Shown here in pieces: positions 12,236 through 23,633 of a stretch of DNA of 64,000 bases (the first letter of the stretch is position 1; every line of letters begins with the position of its first letter). The stretch lies in contig JAVHKY010000003.1 of NCBI GenBank assembly GCA_035079385.1, positions 24,939,501 to 25,003,500 of the forward strand, written 5' to 3'. The position numbers were made by a program, and so were the translations under genes. The notes below the pieces were generated by a model. It saw nothing but the letters and a program-made list of their open reading frames with translations, was not told the DNA's origin and did no database searches. Origin of the DNA: Aspidiotus rigidus. Its lineage: Eukaryota; Arthropoda; Insecta; Hemiptera; Diaspididae.

Positions 12236-12322
12236 CTACAACCTTTCAAGAGAAAAAAGAAATAATAATAAATTCGGTATACCATAAATCCTTAATAGTG
12301 AAAGAAATTTGTATCAATCTAC

Positions 12323-12399
12323 CAGTACGCACATCTTCTATCAATTTTTGTTTCCTAGATTCCGATCTGGGCGATAAGTCTTCAGATTCACGTCCGTAC
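12323..12399 (-). CDS. Small internal exon of the same unrecognised gene
   Basis: A pyrimidine-rich acceptor (TTGGTTTTCAG) precedes YGRESEDLSPRSESRKQKLI.. and the exon closes at ACTG|GTAGAT. The 77-nt length and one-base overhang join in frame to the duplicated exon. Sequence is charged and serine-rich. No upstream exon could be identified with confidence, so the N-terminus is unknown. Confidence 0.45.
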
Positions 12400-12703
12400 C
12401 TGAAAACCAAGGTGAACAACAATGAAGAATAGAATTCGTTTCCCACACTATCATTCGTAATTTTACAAGAAGTAGTTCGATTAAGAGTAATATTACAAAA
12501 TAAAACACAAAGATGATAAGGAGTAAGTACAAGACATATTTATAGGTACCATTGAACAGAATAAAAGAGGATTAAGTGCATTTGATGATAAAAGATGTTT
12601 AATTAATGGAGAAATGGATACATTACCTTGGGGATATTAAATAATACAATATACCGAGAGATAAATTTATTCAACATTTGAAAACTCTTAATAATATTGA
12701 AAA

Positions 12704-13795
12704 TTAAATGAAAAAAATATAAGTGAATACTTCATAGGATTCAAAATATTAAAGATTAAATTTATAAAAATGCAAAACATTCAAGAAATCAATTTTTATG
12801 GTAGGTAGTAAGTATATATAGAGAAATTATAAGACAAAGCATAAGAAATTTTGAAGCTACCTACCTACTCTAAATCTTTTTGATGAATTTCAAATTGAAC
12901 CAGATCTTGGATATAAATCTGGAAATGAATTTGATACCTATATGAAACAAATTCTAACTCAGAAACTGACAGAATTATTATTACCTAATTACTTATATAT
13001 TTTATTTCAACATCAGATTTAAAATCATTAATAGGAATATTTAGATCTTTTATTTCTCTTTCAATAATTCTTGATAAAGCACTTATAAATGAGCAATAAT
13101 ATTTACCATAAATTTAGTAGGTATATATTTTATTCCTTTTATCTTCAGATAAATGTTGAATTTTATCAGAAAGTGGATCCATTAAAACTTCATAATTTGA
13201 TCTTGTCCTAGCAATAGGCTCTTTAATATAGGTATGGTATAATATTCTCAAAATCAAATTCATCTTTATCAACTAAAGAATCTTTGAATAGGTATGATTC
13301 ATCTAGTAAATATGATGAATACTTTGACAAGATATTGTAAACTTTCTTTAAAATTGACTAACCAATCAATTGAGACAATAAAGGTTAGACCTTATTTAAA
13401 AAAAGAAACGAGTATATGCTCTCAATGTGAAACCACTCCCACTCTTATTAGATTTGTGGATTGTTCTGAACATGATGAGAAACTCAAATTTATTTGTGAC
13501 AAATGTAAAGCAAGAACTCAACATTCTAGGAGTTGATAATTCTGTCAGTTTCTGAGTTAGAATTTGTTTCATCTATATCAAATTCATTTCCAGATTTATA
13601 TCCAAGATCTGGTTCAATTTGAAATTCATCAAAAAGATTTAGAGTAGCTTCAAAATTTCTTATGCTTTGTCTTATAATTTCTCTATATACACTATCATAA
13701 AAATTGATTTCTTGAATGTTTTGCATTTTTATAAATTTAATCTTTAATATTTTGAAGTATTCACTTACTTATATTTTTCAACTCCTCATTTCTTT
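12704..13795. repeat. Inverted repeat, about 250-bp arms and 560-bp spacer
   Basis: The left arm (about 12710-12985) reverse-complements the right arm (about 13545-13790) at high identity. It includes GCAAAACATTCAAGAAATC and GATCTTGGATATAAATCTGG. The left arm has small insertions containing TAGGTAGTAAG and CTACCTAC. On the minus strand of the right arm the sequence is open (starting MQNIQEINFYDSVYREII); the left arm is interrupted. The right arm therefore looks like the source and the left arm a decayed inverted copy. Confidence 0.8.
13294..13536 (+). CDS. Short cysteine-containing ORF in the inverted-repeat spacer
   Basis: An 80-codon plus-strand frame with the spaced pairs CSQC and CDKC (..ETSICSQCETTPTLIRF.. 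and ..LKFICDKCKARTQ..), reminiscent of a zinc-binding fold. It lies between the arms of the inverted repeat, opposite to neighbouring reading frames. There is no known family match and no splice evidence. It may be a fragment of a transposon-encoded protein or chance. Confidence 0.25.
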   Translation: MIHLVNMMNTLTRYCKLSLKLTNQSIETIKVRPYLKKETSICSQCETTPTLIRFVDCSEHDEKLKFICDKCKARTQHSRS

Positions 13796-14527
13796 TCCTC
13801 TCCCTATATTCACGACACTTTTCAGCATTAGATTTCTTCTTTTTCTTATCAGTTTTTTTTTTATCACCTTTTTTTCCATATATGCACGACAGTTCTCCGC
13901 ATTTGATTTCTTTATCGGTTAGGTTTGGCTTGTCCTCTCTCTATATTCAAAACATATTTCACCATTGTTTGTTAATTCAACAGAATTTTGTTCATTAGAT
14001 TTCATTTGAGAATCAGATTTAAGCAACTCATTTCTTTTCCTCTCTCTATATTCACGACACTTTTCAGCATTTGATTTCTTCTTTTTCTCTTCATTTTTTT
14101 TTATTTTTTTTCCCCTATATGCACGACATTTCTCCGCATTTGATTTCTTTATCAGTTGGGTTTGAGTTGCCCTCTCTCTATATTCAAAACAGGTTTCACT
14201 ATTTTGGTTCCTGTAGTTCCTCAACCTACAATAATCCAACCTCACTTATCAATTCCGCATCTCAAGTTGCAATCGTTCGATGGAACAAAACGGAGGACTT
14301 ATCCAAGATTCAAAGAATCATTCAAAGCAATTTTTGATTCCGCGCTCCTTCCTCTTCTCTTCAGAAATATCTAATGTCAAAGATGAATTGCTTTTCTCAA
14401 TAAAATTTATATTTATTGAATCTAATGTATCAGTTTCCATTACAGTTACATTATCACGGTACAATATTTCTTTATCTGTAATATGAGAACTTGATGGTAA
14501 ATCACAAATAATATCTCTCAAGTTCAT
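13526..14527 (-). pseudogene. Lysine-rich repeat protein relic with KKSNAEKCREYRERK motifs
   Basis: A minus-strand ATG at 14525-14527 starts MNLRDIICDLPSSSHITDKE. After stops and frame changes, a downstream frame (14245-13919) carries repeats of KKSNAEKCREYRERK and CFEYRER. DNA segments 13784-13967 and 14027-14206 are direct duplicates about 243 bp apart and encode successive repeats. A last frame (13726-13526, MQNIQEINFYDSVYREII..) ends in the inverted-repeat arm. Basic NAEKCREYRERK-type repeats are known near the N-termini of some arthropod transposon proteins, including Helitron-like ones, but that link is inference. No catalytic domain is visible. Confidence 0.4.
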
Positions 14528-17500
14528 AATTATTTATTAACTTTGAGAATTCAGTACCAATGCATAAAAACTTAGCACTTCCGGGAAGATCAATAACTAA
14601 CACAAAAAAAACGCACTTCACAAAAAATGAGAAAAAAATAGATGAATAAATGAGAAAAATTAATTATCAAAAAAAAAAATTGATTGAAGACAATAAATGA
14701 ATGAATCAATGAATAAATAATAAACACCAAAAAAATAAACGAACAAATAAGAAAAAAAACTACAAAAAAAAAAAAAACAGAAAACTCGCGAAAATGAATA
14801 AATAAATTAGGTAATTAATTAAAAAATGAAAATTCGCACAACGACAATAAGGAAAATTTAATAAACTAGTAGATAAATGAACCACTATGAAAAATAGAAT
14901 AGTCAAATAGATGGATACAATATTCTTTATTTGGAAGAAGTGAACTTGATGAAAACCAGAGGCGCACTGATTGATTTCGGTTGAACATTTATGAAATTTC
15001 TCTCTTATTACACTCTCCCACCCTCTCATTCAGAATAGGAATATATCTCAGAAGGTAAAATATCAACTTACCTGCATATAGCTGTAGTAGTGAGAACAAA
15101 TGAATCTTATATACAGAGTTTAGGGTAGGTACCCAATCTCGTTCATATAGGTTTCAATTACCTTTTATTGCAGGCTTACTACAATACATAGCATGAACCT
15201 TTTTTTCTTTCAAATTATGGATATTCAAGTGTCGGTTTTGGTGTCGGTGTCGGTTCAGCTGTCATTTTTTGGTGTCAGGTTTTTGGTGTCGCTTTTCCAA
15301 TTTCGTACCCAGCGTACAGACGTGTTCCACGTCAAAAAAATCAACATTTCATTAGCGACATCTTTCTTTCGTAGAATATAAATATTATTAATTGGGGGAT
15401 TCTTTCTTCACCGATCTCTCAATTTGCACTTATGGGATCTCTTTTATGTTCAAGATTAGAAACACTAGATTTTGTGGCTACTTTATTTCAATTTCACGTG
15501 TTACGATTCACAATTTATGACGTAGCCCTATGCAACTTGATTGCGAAGTTCCAAAAAAATATGTGGGCATACAAGTTGATTATTGAGTAAAAACTCCTTT
15601 GAAGTCACATTTTACCGCTGAATTTGAACGCGTAGTTTAGAAGCTGAACACTAGACATCTTCCCCCGCTTTACCGACAATGTGCTGCATGATGCATGATG
15701 TTTTAATTTTTTTTTTTTTATTCTTCTCTCCTTCCAGAGGTATACTCGTACATAATTAAATAATATAACGCGCTGCGTAGAAAATTTATACACGAGTCTC
15801 ACCGGTTTCAGAGAGTCGAGCAAAAATACTTCAAAAAATGTAAATACTGCACAGCATTTACATGTGTATAATAATATTCTGCGTTCTACCTCGGCAACAG
15901 TAGTCTTCTTTACCGCTATTCTTTCCTTCTTTCTTCTTTTAAATACCTTACATCAGTTCCCGCAGGTTACATCTGGGCATCCGAACATCTACACGGTCGA
16001 GAAGATTGAACCAGTTTTTTTTTTCCACGTTCGTCTGACTCAGAAAATATCAAAACATTCTAACAGAGATTTCAGTTGTTGTTAACCGGACCGGGCGTTC
16101 GTGCGAGTGGTCGTCGATTATTACGCGCGTGATTGAAGGCACAAAATAATTTCGTTCGGTTATTTATATAGTTTTTTTCCCTTCTTCGCTGGATGCGTTT
16201 AATTATTTGATAATAATCGAATGTACCTACGTCGAATCTGAAAAGGAAATCGTGTTTTCATTGTCTTTAGCTGAGGTTATTACGAACGTGCGTTTTTTAT
16301 TCGTTACTTTTGCGCGAAGTTAGTTTGGATACCCGCGAGTTGTTTTCCATCGAGACCGCTGACCTGTTGCATCGTTTTCAGCCGCGAATAATGAACGAGG
16401 ATTTATCATCGAGCCGGGATCCTGAACTTGAAAATTGATCTTTTAGTACCTAAGCCTGATGGTGAGTTTCTGTTACATTCTGTTGATAACAAACGTACAA
16501 GAATAAACAAATATACCATTCTGTTATAGGGGGAAATACCTACACTAAACTAAGAAAGACGAGAAAATATGCACTATAATTATATTGTAGACTTACCGAA
16601 AATCTTATTATCTCAAAAGGTTAAAATTATTGTTCTCATTTTACAATTTTCTTGTCTCTAATCTTCAACATGTCGAGGGATAAAACATCGTCAAGATTCA
16701 TATTGTCTGCAACAAAAAGGTTAAGGAATTTTCGCTGGAGTTGCTTAATTTTAAATTGAAAAGTAGGTATTGCAAATAATGGTACACACAAAAACAACCA
16801 AGCAAGAAAATGAATACTATAAATATGGGTAGTAGGAATGTATGACAAAAGTCATATTTACATTCCAAGTTAAAGTAAAAAGTTGCCACTTAAATCTCTA
16901 CACTGAAATATTCTCATAGATCAAGGTCATAGAAAAATACGTATAAAATAATTGCTACTTATTCAATATTGAAAACAAATGCAAGTCTTTAATCAGATTT
17001 TAGGATTAGGAACATTTTGCAATTGTTCAAAGGAATTTGTTGACAAATAATGGTTATAAAATTTCATAGGTAACTTACTGGCAAACTAAAAATAAAGGAA
17101 CGAAAAAAAAAAAAAAGTCTGTCTGCTCAAAACATGATAACATAATTTTAAAATCAGAAAAATGAAGCGTATCTATCGAAAAATTTAATTAGATTCAATT
17201 CCTACAACCGGGAATTTCGTTTGGATTGTGTTGACTATATCCCAGAAGTGAATCAACAATAAAAATAAATTTTTCTGAAAAAACTCTCAGTACCTATTTT
17301 ACTTTCTTTCTGTAATGTTTGATGTAATATAATAGGTAGTTCCTATGGTTTTCGAAAACTTATGGATGAAATTTGAAGTAAATGCTTGTAGTAGCCTCGC
17401 TGGAAATATTTATTTATTTTTTTGGTGAGGGGGGGGGGGGGTAATCTTTCAGAAATTTCAAGTGCCGATAATTTTTTATTATAATATTACGTTTTGACAA

Positions 17501-17935
17501 GTTCATAGGTAATATATTAAGTATTTCGTTTATTAGCTGCGATTTTTTTTTCTTTTTTTTTTAGGGGGGGGGGGGATTTTGAGGGTAACAATTACCGAAT
17601 TACCCCCCTCAGCAACGCCACTGAATTCGTGTAAACATGTTTTACGAATGAGAGGAGAAGTGAGTTTTTAAGATACTCACAATGAAAACAAAATTTTCAA
17701 ATAATTATGTTAGTCTCCAATCAATCAATCAATCAATAGAACCACGAATAATTTAAGTCCCCCTTTTTTTTTTTTTTTTTTTTTTTCTTGCTTTAAGTAC
17801 GTACCACATAGATAAGAGGATTTTTTCTTTCTTTTTACAAGCTATTCAATTACACAGCGGGTCATCAACTCGAGAAGGAGTATTGGAGTTAGTTGGGTTT
17901 GTAAAATAATATAATATGTAGACTGGAGGAAATTT
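14528..17935. other. No gene recognised; AT-rich with a possible regulatory stretch
   Basis: The sequence is A/T-rich with poly-A, poly-T and poly-G runs (for example about 17430 and 17565). About 16080-16460 is richer in CpG and ends in a donor-like ATG|GTGAGT at about 16460, so it could be a 5' exon or promoter on the plus strand; nothing confirms this. An orphan hAT-like end (reverse complement CAGTGGCGTTGCTG) lies near 17610-17625 without a left partner. Confidence 0.4.
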
Positions 17936-17939
17936 AGAG

Positions 17940-20100
17940 TGTTAGTTATTATGGATTCTGAGTTATTGGAGAAGGTAGAGGAGGCTTGAGAAGGTACAGA
18001 AAATCATCTTTTGAGGTTTAGAAGGTATTGAAAGTATCGGTATGAAGGAGAAGTGGACAGTCTAAGGAGAAGAAAGAAGCAGATAATGCAAGTGCGACCG
18101 ATTCTCAATCGGCTATGCGACTATTTCTTCATGGCGTGGGGAACGAATTGAAGAGGACCAGGGATAGAGAATTTTTTAATTAAACGATTGTGGGGTTGAG
18201 AGGACCAAAGGTTGTATTACGATGAGATGATTATTAGAAACGATATAAAAAGATTTCAAGCCATAGGCCGGAGAAGAGGAGGAATCGGTGATTGAGGAGG
18301 AGAATCGGGCTTGTTCGGCTCCTAAATTCATTGCGTGGTGTGCCGGAAGACTGATATGACCAGGAATCCAGAGGACGGCAACTAAAGATAGAGAAGATGT
18401 TAAGATATGCAAGAGGATGTGAATGCGATAGACGGCAGGGTTGCAAGGCTTGAAGAGAAGAAAACGAGTCGGAAAGAGGGAGGAATCCACGGGGAGAAGA
18501 GAAAGGCGAGTAAGGCAGAAATGAATGGCAGATAGTTCAGCATGATTTTTCCATAGATAGAGAAGAGGTTGGCACTCAAAGTGGACCCATCTGGGAAAAT
18601 CATTTGCAATATTTAATGACTTTGATGCTGCGTCTAATGTAGATTATGTGTATGTTGAGTGATTTCGGTAAATTAGGCAGATCGAGGTGAATGTGAGTCG
18701 GGGATGTCCAGGGAGGGTAAGGAGAAGAAACTTCAATTTGAGATAATAGTCTAGGTAGGATTCTAAAGAAAGAGGACGTCAGTTTTCGGAGCGGAGGAGG
18801 AATACCAGCCTGAGCGCGTAGGCTGAGCATAGAACTGGTGGGCAAGGCACCAAGTGTTAAACGTAGGGCACCAAATTGTATTGCATTGAGTGAGTTTAAG
18901 GAAGATTTGTTATTTTGTCCATAGATTAGAGACTCGTATAGTCCAGTTGAGAGCGGATTAGAGAACTCTATAGCTGGAGGAAGAGCTTGCGACTATAACC
19001 AGGGATCGAATTTAAGGGCATTCAGTGAGTTTAGGCATTTGGCTTGAGAAAATTGGATTTGGGGAGCCCAGGAGTATTTAGAATCAAAAGTAGAGCCAAG
19101 GAATTTGGTGCATGATTGGAGGCTAATCTGAAAGTTAGGGAGAAGACTTGAGTGAATCTTATGGAATTGTTTTGCTAGGAAAACGAAATTCACAACCCGA
19201 GGCTCACGAGAGGATCTGATCGAGGGTGAGTAGGAATAGACGTGGGATTTGTTTGAGATTTGTAGAAGCGTGGGAGAGACTGAAATCATCTGCAAAAAGT
19301 CGTTTGGAAAGGAAGAATCCCGATGAATCATGTCGACCGACCGCCGATTTTATGTCGATTCTCGGTCGACTGTGTATATCGACTCAAAGTCGACCACGAT
19401 TTTGAGGCAATTTAGCTCTAATGTGGACCACAAATCGAGTCGACTCCCGGTATTAGATTAATGTCTACCTCAAAAGGCCGTCGATTTCAAGTCAATTGTA
19501 ATTTCCTGTTAATGTACGCCACTCGACTTCAAATCGACCTGAAATCGCCGTCGATCTGGAGTCGATACTTTTCGACTGATTTTTCACGTCGGTCTGTAGT
19601 CGACTTTGATGCCTATCTCTCAACATTTTGGTTAATCTGAATTCTTACGTTAATAAATATTTTGTAGTTGATATTCACTACACGCTGGTTAATTTTGAAT
19701 TGACCTGACGTCGACATCGATTTTGGGTCGAAATCAATCCATAATACTGGATTTGTCTGAATTTCGACGTCGACGATGCGTCGATAGTAAAAAATAGAGG
19801 ACTAGTTGCGGTCGACATAGGTGAAATCGATTTTGAGTCGACTTTTGGTCGATATAACGAGGCGATTTGACGTCGAATCGATGTGGTTCATCGAGTGAGA
19901 CATAGTTTATGAGATCGTTTACGGCAATCAGGAAGAGAGGAACGCTCAAAACCTCTCCCCGGAGCAACACCATTCTGGACTGACATGAATCTGTCATGAA
20001 GAAAGGCCTAGCGAAGGAAGGGTAAATCGATACGGAAGCCAATCTCAAATGATTGTTAGATTTTTGAAGCAACCAATTTAAATCCAATAATCCCTCATGA
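17940..20100 (-). mobile_element. Degenerate non-LTR retrotransposon (RT and RNase H)
   Basis: Minus-strand reading shows, in order, an RT block (GEVLSVPLFLIAVNDLINYV at about 19.9 kb, the PQGSVLSPLLF..INDL motif), the catalytic LFADDFSL in an adjacent frame at about 19.28 kb, the thumb-like signature FLGSTFDSKYSW at about 19.08 kb, an RNase H start (FPDGSTLSAN at about 18.59 kb) and WIPGHISLPAHHAMN at about 18.36 kb. Weak similarity to the usual C-terminal region continues to about 17.95 kb. Stops and frameshifts are frequent. RT plus RNase H fits Jockey/I/R1-type elements. The 5' part (ORF1, endonuclease) is missing and a TCGA-rich element interrupts the RT. Confidence 0.8.
19321..19893. 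mobile_element. TCGA-rich element inserted in the RT domain
   Basis: The termini are inverted: CGATGAATCATGTCGAC on the left and, reverse-complemented, CGATGAACCACATCGATTC on the right. The interior is dense in GTCGA words. Removing it brings the RT block ..NDLINYV.. next to ..LFADDFSL.. within one or two nucleotides of frame, which is strong evidence for an insertion. Relatives end in the same GGTTCATC word at about 55.53 and 62.29 kb. No transposase is encoded. Confidence 0.7.
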
Positions 20101-21075
20101 ATTCCATAAACTAACCCACTTTTTAGCTTTCTCCTTTTCTTATATTATCAGAAATCTCTTCTAATCCTGCTCGTATACTAGTAAGATTTCTTCTAAATTT
20201 ATTTCATTTTTTAGGTTCATGCAAAAATGTGGAATTAGACTCCCAAATTTCTTTCTCCAGATTTTTCTTGATTTTAATCAAGTACTCTTAGAATTAGATG
20301 TTCTCACCATAAAAGTTTACTCTGAAGGGCCGAATACAAACACAAACTCCAGCCCATTAAATATTGGCGAAATAAAACACAGAAATTCAGCATCAAAATA
20401 TGATTGAAAGAGGAATTTTGAAGGGCGTTACAATTGTTGCTCATAGCCACCAATCGATGAGCGCAGATTACGAAAGTGAGAACGATACTTGGATTTTGAG
20501 AAATTTAATTCTAAAGGAAGCACAAGACACCTTATTCGCAAGACGCACTCAAGATCATTTGGAGTGAAACAGCCTGGAGAAGACTTTTGCCTCAGAAGAG
20601 AGCCAGGGGTCGGTGGAGTAAGTCAGGGTTTCGGAGCAGTCATTGAATATCCGGTATTATATTCTAGAAGGTCAAAAAGTCTGTCGATAATAACGATAAT
20701 AATCAAGTAAATTATCCCAAACTTTGTAAATCTTTTCTTTTTTTTTAGAATAAAAGTTTTTGATTTCTTTTTCTAAAACTTCTTGATACTACTTCTCAAA
20801 AGAATAAAAATCTCTCGCGTTTTACTTTAAGGGCTCCGACTTTAATTTTAGTAAATTTTCGAGTGCATTATAGCATTATCTTCTTCTCTGCATCTATTCA
20901 ATCGCCTTTCTTCTCTCCCGGAAAAAGTCTTCTCCCTTTGTTAAACTCCTATACTATCACAATTCAATCCCTGGAACTACTTTGCAAGCCCAGCAAAATA
21001 GTATGCGCGCTTTCTCCACCCACACTCAGGATACTTTTTTCTAGACGTTTGAAGCATACGCTATTCCTTACTTGA
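20101..21075. other. No feature recognised
   Basis: Short ORFs without domain signatures; no repeat ends found. This could include unrecognisable 5' remains of the adjacent non-LTR element. Confidence 0.4.
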
Positions 21076-21079
21076 AGTC

Positions 21080-21426
21080 TTCTGACCGGGAACCTGTTCT
21101 CAATGAGGGACGTTATTTCAAGGAATTTGTCGTGCCCCTTGTGACGTCCGGCGAAAATTGATTAGAATACAGAGGTCGACAGTTGGCAAGGTGGAAAGAC
21201 GACCTGGAGACTTTTCTAGGGGCAAAAAACTTCGGGAGGGTAGCAATGGAAAGGGATGAATGGAATAGGCTGCAGGAAACTTTTGCTCTTTTTGGGCCGA
21301 GGTTATGGAATAAATAATATTAAGTCATAATAATTATGTAAACACGGATAGCCTCAATGAAAGTTATTATTATTATTATTTCAAGGAATTTGTCGTGCGC
21401 CTTGTGACGTCCGGCGAAAATTGATT
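21080..21426 (+). mobile_element. 5'-truncated non-LTR retrotransposon tail with 51-bp target duplication
   Basis: The insert (21164-21375) reads on the plus strand GRQLARWKDDLETFLGAKNF.. then ..ERDEWNRLQETFALF to a TAA, the typical C-terminal RWxDD..DRxxWRxL signature of non-LTR elements. A TTA-repeat tail follows (..GTTATTATTATTATT). The flanks 21113-21163 and 21376-21426 are the same 51-bp sequence with one mismatch, both copies of a diverged module A (GTCGTGCGCC..GTGACGTCCGGC). This is a textbook target-primed insertion with an unusually long duplication. Confidence 0.8.
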
Positions 21427-21835
21427 TTTGGTATCCCACCGTCCACTGTCTGGTGTCCGGCGAAAACTGACCTATGATGTCATGATGTCATGATGTCGTG
21501 ACATCATAAGGGCGAAAATCAAAATTTTTCAAGTGTTTTTCATATGATATAATTGGCTCGAAAGTAGAAATTTTTCGAAGTTCCTTCCTATCGTATTGTA
21601 TGGCAAGAGAATTGAAAAAATGTCGACCTTGAAGCCATAATATATGACAGCGAAAAATTATGATAGGAATCGGACTTGGAAAAATTTCGACTTTCGAGCT
21701 ATGTACACTATCACAGAAGAAACTCAGAAAAATTTAGACTCTTCAAGATTTCAATTTCAGTTTGAATCCTCAATACCAAAACCAATTCGACCCATTTAAC
21801 AGGTTCTCATTGTATCTCTTCCTTGTATAATTACT
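21427..21835. repeat. Diverged minisatellite and modular-element remnant
   Basis: A short ATGATGTC tandem (about 21475-21510) is followed by degenerate 45-bp-type units (TTCGAAGTTCC, GGACTTGGAAAAATTTCGAC). The stretch ends in a reversed tail and module-B-like sequence (TCAATACCAAAACC..AACAGGTTCTC..). Confidence 0.55.
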
Positions 21836-21857
21836 TCTCCTGATGCTCTTCCTTTAG

Positions 21858-22028
21858 CAGGACCGGATTTGGGGGGAGGGGGCCGCGGGCCCCCACATTT
21901 CCATTTATGTCCTTGAAACATCAAGCGGGCAAGGGCAAAGCTCAAGACGTAAAAAAAAAACAAAAAACAAAAACGCCCCTACAAACCTGGGCGGGCCCCG
22001 GGTATTGAAGCTTCTAAATCCGGCCCTG
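21858..22028. mobile_element. hAT-type MITE, 171 bp
   Basis: Ends are CAGGACCGGATTTGG and, reverse-complemented, CAGGGCCGGATTTAG. The flanks TCCTTTAG and TCCTTCAG form an 8-bp target duplication with one mismatch. Interior is GC-rich then A-rich, with no ORF. 8-bp duplications with CAG..CTG ends are hallmarks of hAT elements. Confidence 0.8.
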
Positions 22029-22075
22029 TCCTTCAGAGAGGAAGGGGGATTTGCCATAATCTGCCTACGTCATAT

Positions 22076-22558
22076 TTAGAGACCGGATTTTTTGGCATGA
22101 ATAATGAGAAATTTGGCGCTGAAAATCAAGAATTCGACATTTTTTGGCACAAACGAAAAAAATACAAAAAAATGAAAAAAAAAAAAATGCAAAAAGAATT
22201 CAGGCAGAACTAACTGAAATAGTATTTTTGGGTTGTAAAATAATAGATTATTATGTTACGACCCAAAAATATGAGATTAGATCATTCACGAGAGCGATGA
22301 ATTTATGACTCAGCCGATGGTATTATGAGAATAAAGTATCATTTTTCTCTTTTCTCGTTGATGTTACCATTTTCTCTCTGTTTTTCTTCGATATTTCTTT
22401 ACTTCAGCAATTCGGCATTTATTCCGTTTTTGGCATTTTTTGGCACAATAAAATTTTTTCCCCAGGTTCCCTAACCCCTGAAACGTACTTGTATTTGCTT
22501 TTCATACTTCCCACCCTTCAGGAAATGATTTGAAAAATGCCGTCGAATCCGGTCTTTA
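22076..22558. mobile_element. MITE, 483 bp
   Basis: The ends contain AGACCGGATT and its inverse, each followed inward by GGCAT. GTCATAT occurs on both sides (22069-22075 and 22559-22565) as a 7-bp target duplication. The interior repeats TTTTTTGGCAC words. No ORF. Superfamily uncertain. Confidence 0.6.
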
Positions 22559-22565
22559 GTCATAT

Positions 22566-23427
22566 GGTATTTGTCGCATTAGGAACATACTTGAATACTA
22601 CAAGTCGTCTTCCTTAAGCCTGTAAAAACCTGGAGAAAAATTGCGAAAGTAATCTCAGAAAAATGAATACATTCGATGTTCATCAGGAAGTAATTTATTC
22701 CTCGAAACTGACCTATAATGATTCGAACATATTATTATGATGAGCAGTTAACGAGATAAACATAAACAAAAAGGAGGAAAAAAAATATGATAGAAAAAGA
22801 GTTCATCAACTTGGTTACGCAGATACGCACTTTTAGCGACGAGAATTTTTGGATTATGATTACCTTGTTTCTCAACGTCAGTAACGCACATAATGTAAAA
22901 GAAAGAAAAATTGAATAGATCACCATTATGAGAAAATGCGAAGATTATTACCTAAAACAAGCCGGACAGACGGGTTTGATCAAAGTGCTCACCTAATTCT
23001 CATTATACTGCCGTTCATCACACTGAGTTAATTTTGTGCATTCGTAATACACGTAGTTCCCATAGAAATGAGAATTTAATATCGAAATAATTTTGGTCAC
23101 GAGAATTCATAATAATTCTTCCTTCGTAGTTTTTCCAATATTTTGTTCGTAAATTTGACCCCATTACGTCATCTCGTTTCATTTTCCGCCACTTTTGTCA
23201 AAAATTGTTTCGAATATTCCTTTAGGCATATTGCACTTTCAGGAGAGTAAAGTTCTATTCTTACGCAAATCCTCGAATGAAATTTTATCAGTCAAACACG
23301 TCCTATTAGAAAAAGAAATCCCTCTCACCCCCGACCTGCTCCAGCTCGTATCTTGAACAGGCTCGTAGCCAAGGGGTGCGAGAGAAGCTGTGGCCCCTCA
23401 CGGTTGCACTTCCCTTCCTCGAAAAAC
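22566..23427. other. No feature recognised
   Basis: AT-rich sequence with no domain-bearing ORF, tandem array or transposon end. Confidence 0.5.
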
Positions 23428-23549
23428 TTCCCCATTACTCGAATCGATACGTTGTTCTAATTTATGGTTATTCATATTACACAAGAGGAGTGTACACCCG
23501 AAGGTGTAGCAAATTATATTGAACCACAAGAAAATCAGCCACTAAACGT

Positions 23550-23573
23550 TTTCGGTTAAACAACCATCATCGG
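23550..23573 (-). ncRNA. Hammerhead-like motif of PLE copy 1
   Basis: The minus strand reads CCGATGATGG, a short loop, then AACCGAAAA. It resembles a hammerhead core (CUGAUGA, stem II, GAAA) with GGTT/AACC as stem II. The conserved U of CUGAUGA is C, so activity is doubtful. Hammerhead motifs are known in Penelope-like elements, and this sits in the 3' non-coding part as expected. Confidence 0.35.
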
Positions 23574-23633
23574 AGCGTAAACGAAAGCGACTGAATCCAA
23601 CATCAACAAAGACAGAGGGAGTTAACCAGAAGA

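Larger units (their letters stand above)
11628..12298. repeat. Tandem direct duplication of about 335 bp containing an exon
   Basis: Segments 11628-11957 and 11966-12298 are near-identical, from TGACTTAGAACTC to ACCATAAATCCTTAATAG, with a few small indels. Each contains one copy of a minus-strand exon with its flanking intron sequence. Confidence 0.85.

Noticed and set aside
17400..17625. A hAT MITE suggested by a CAGTGGCGTTGCTG end
   Set aside because: No matching left end or target duplication could be found.
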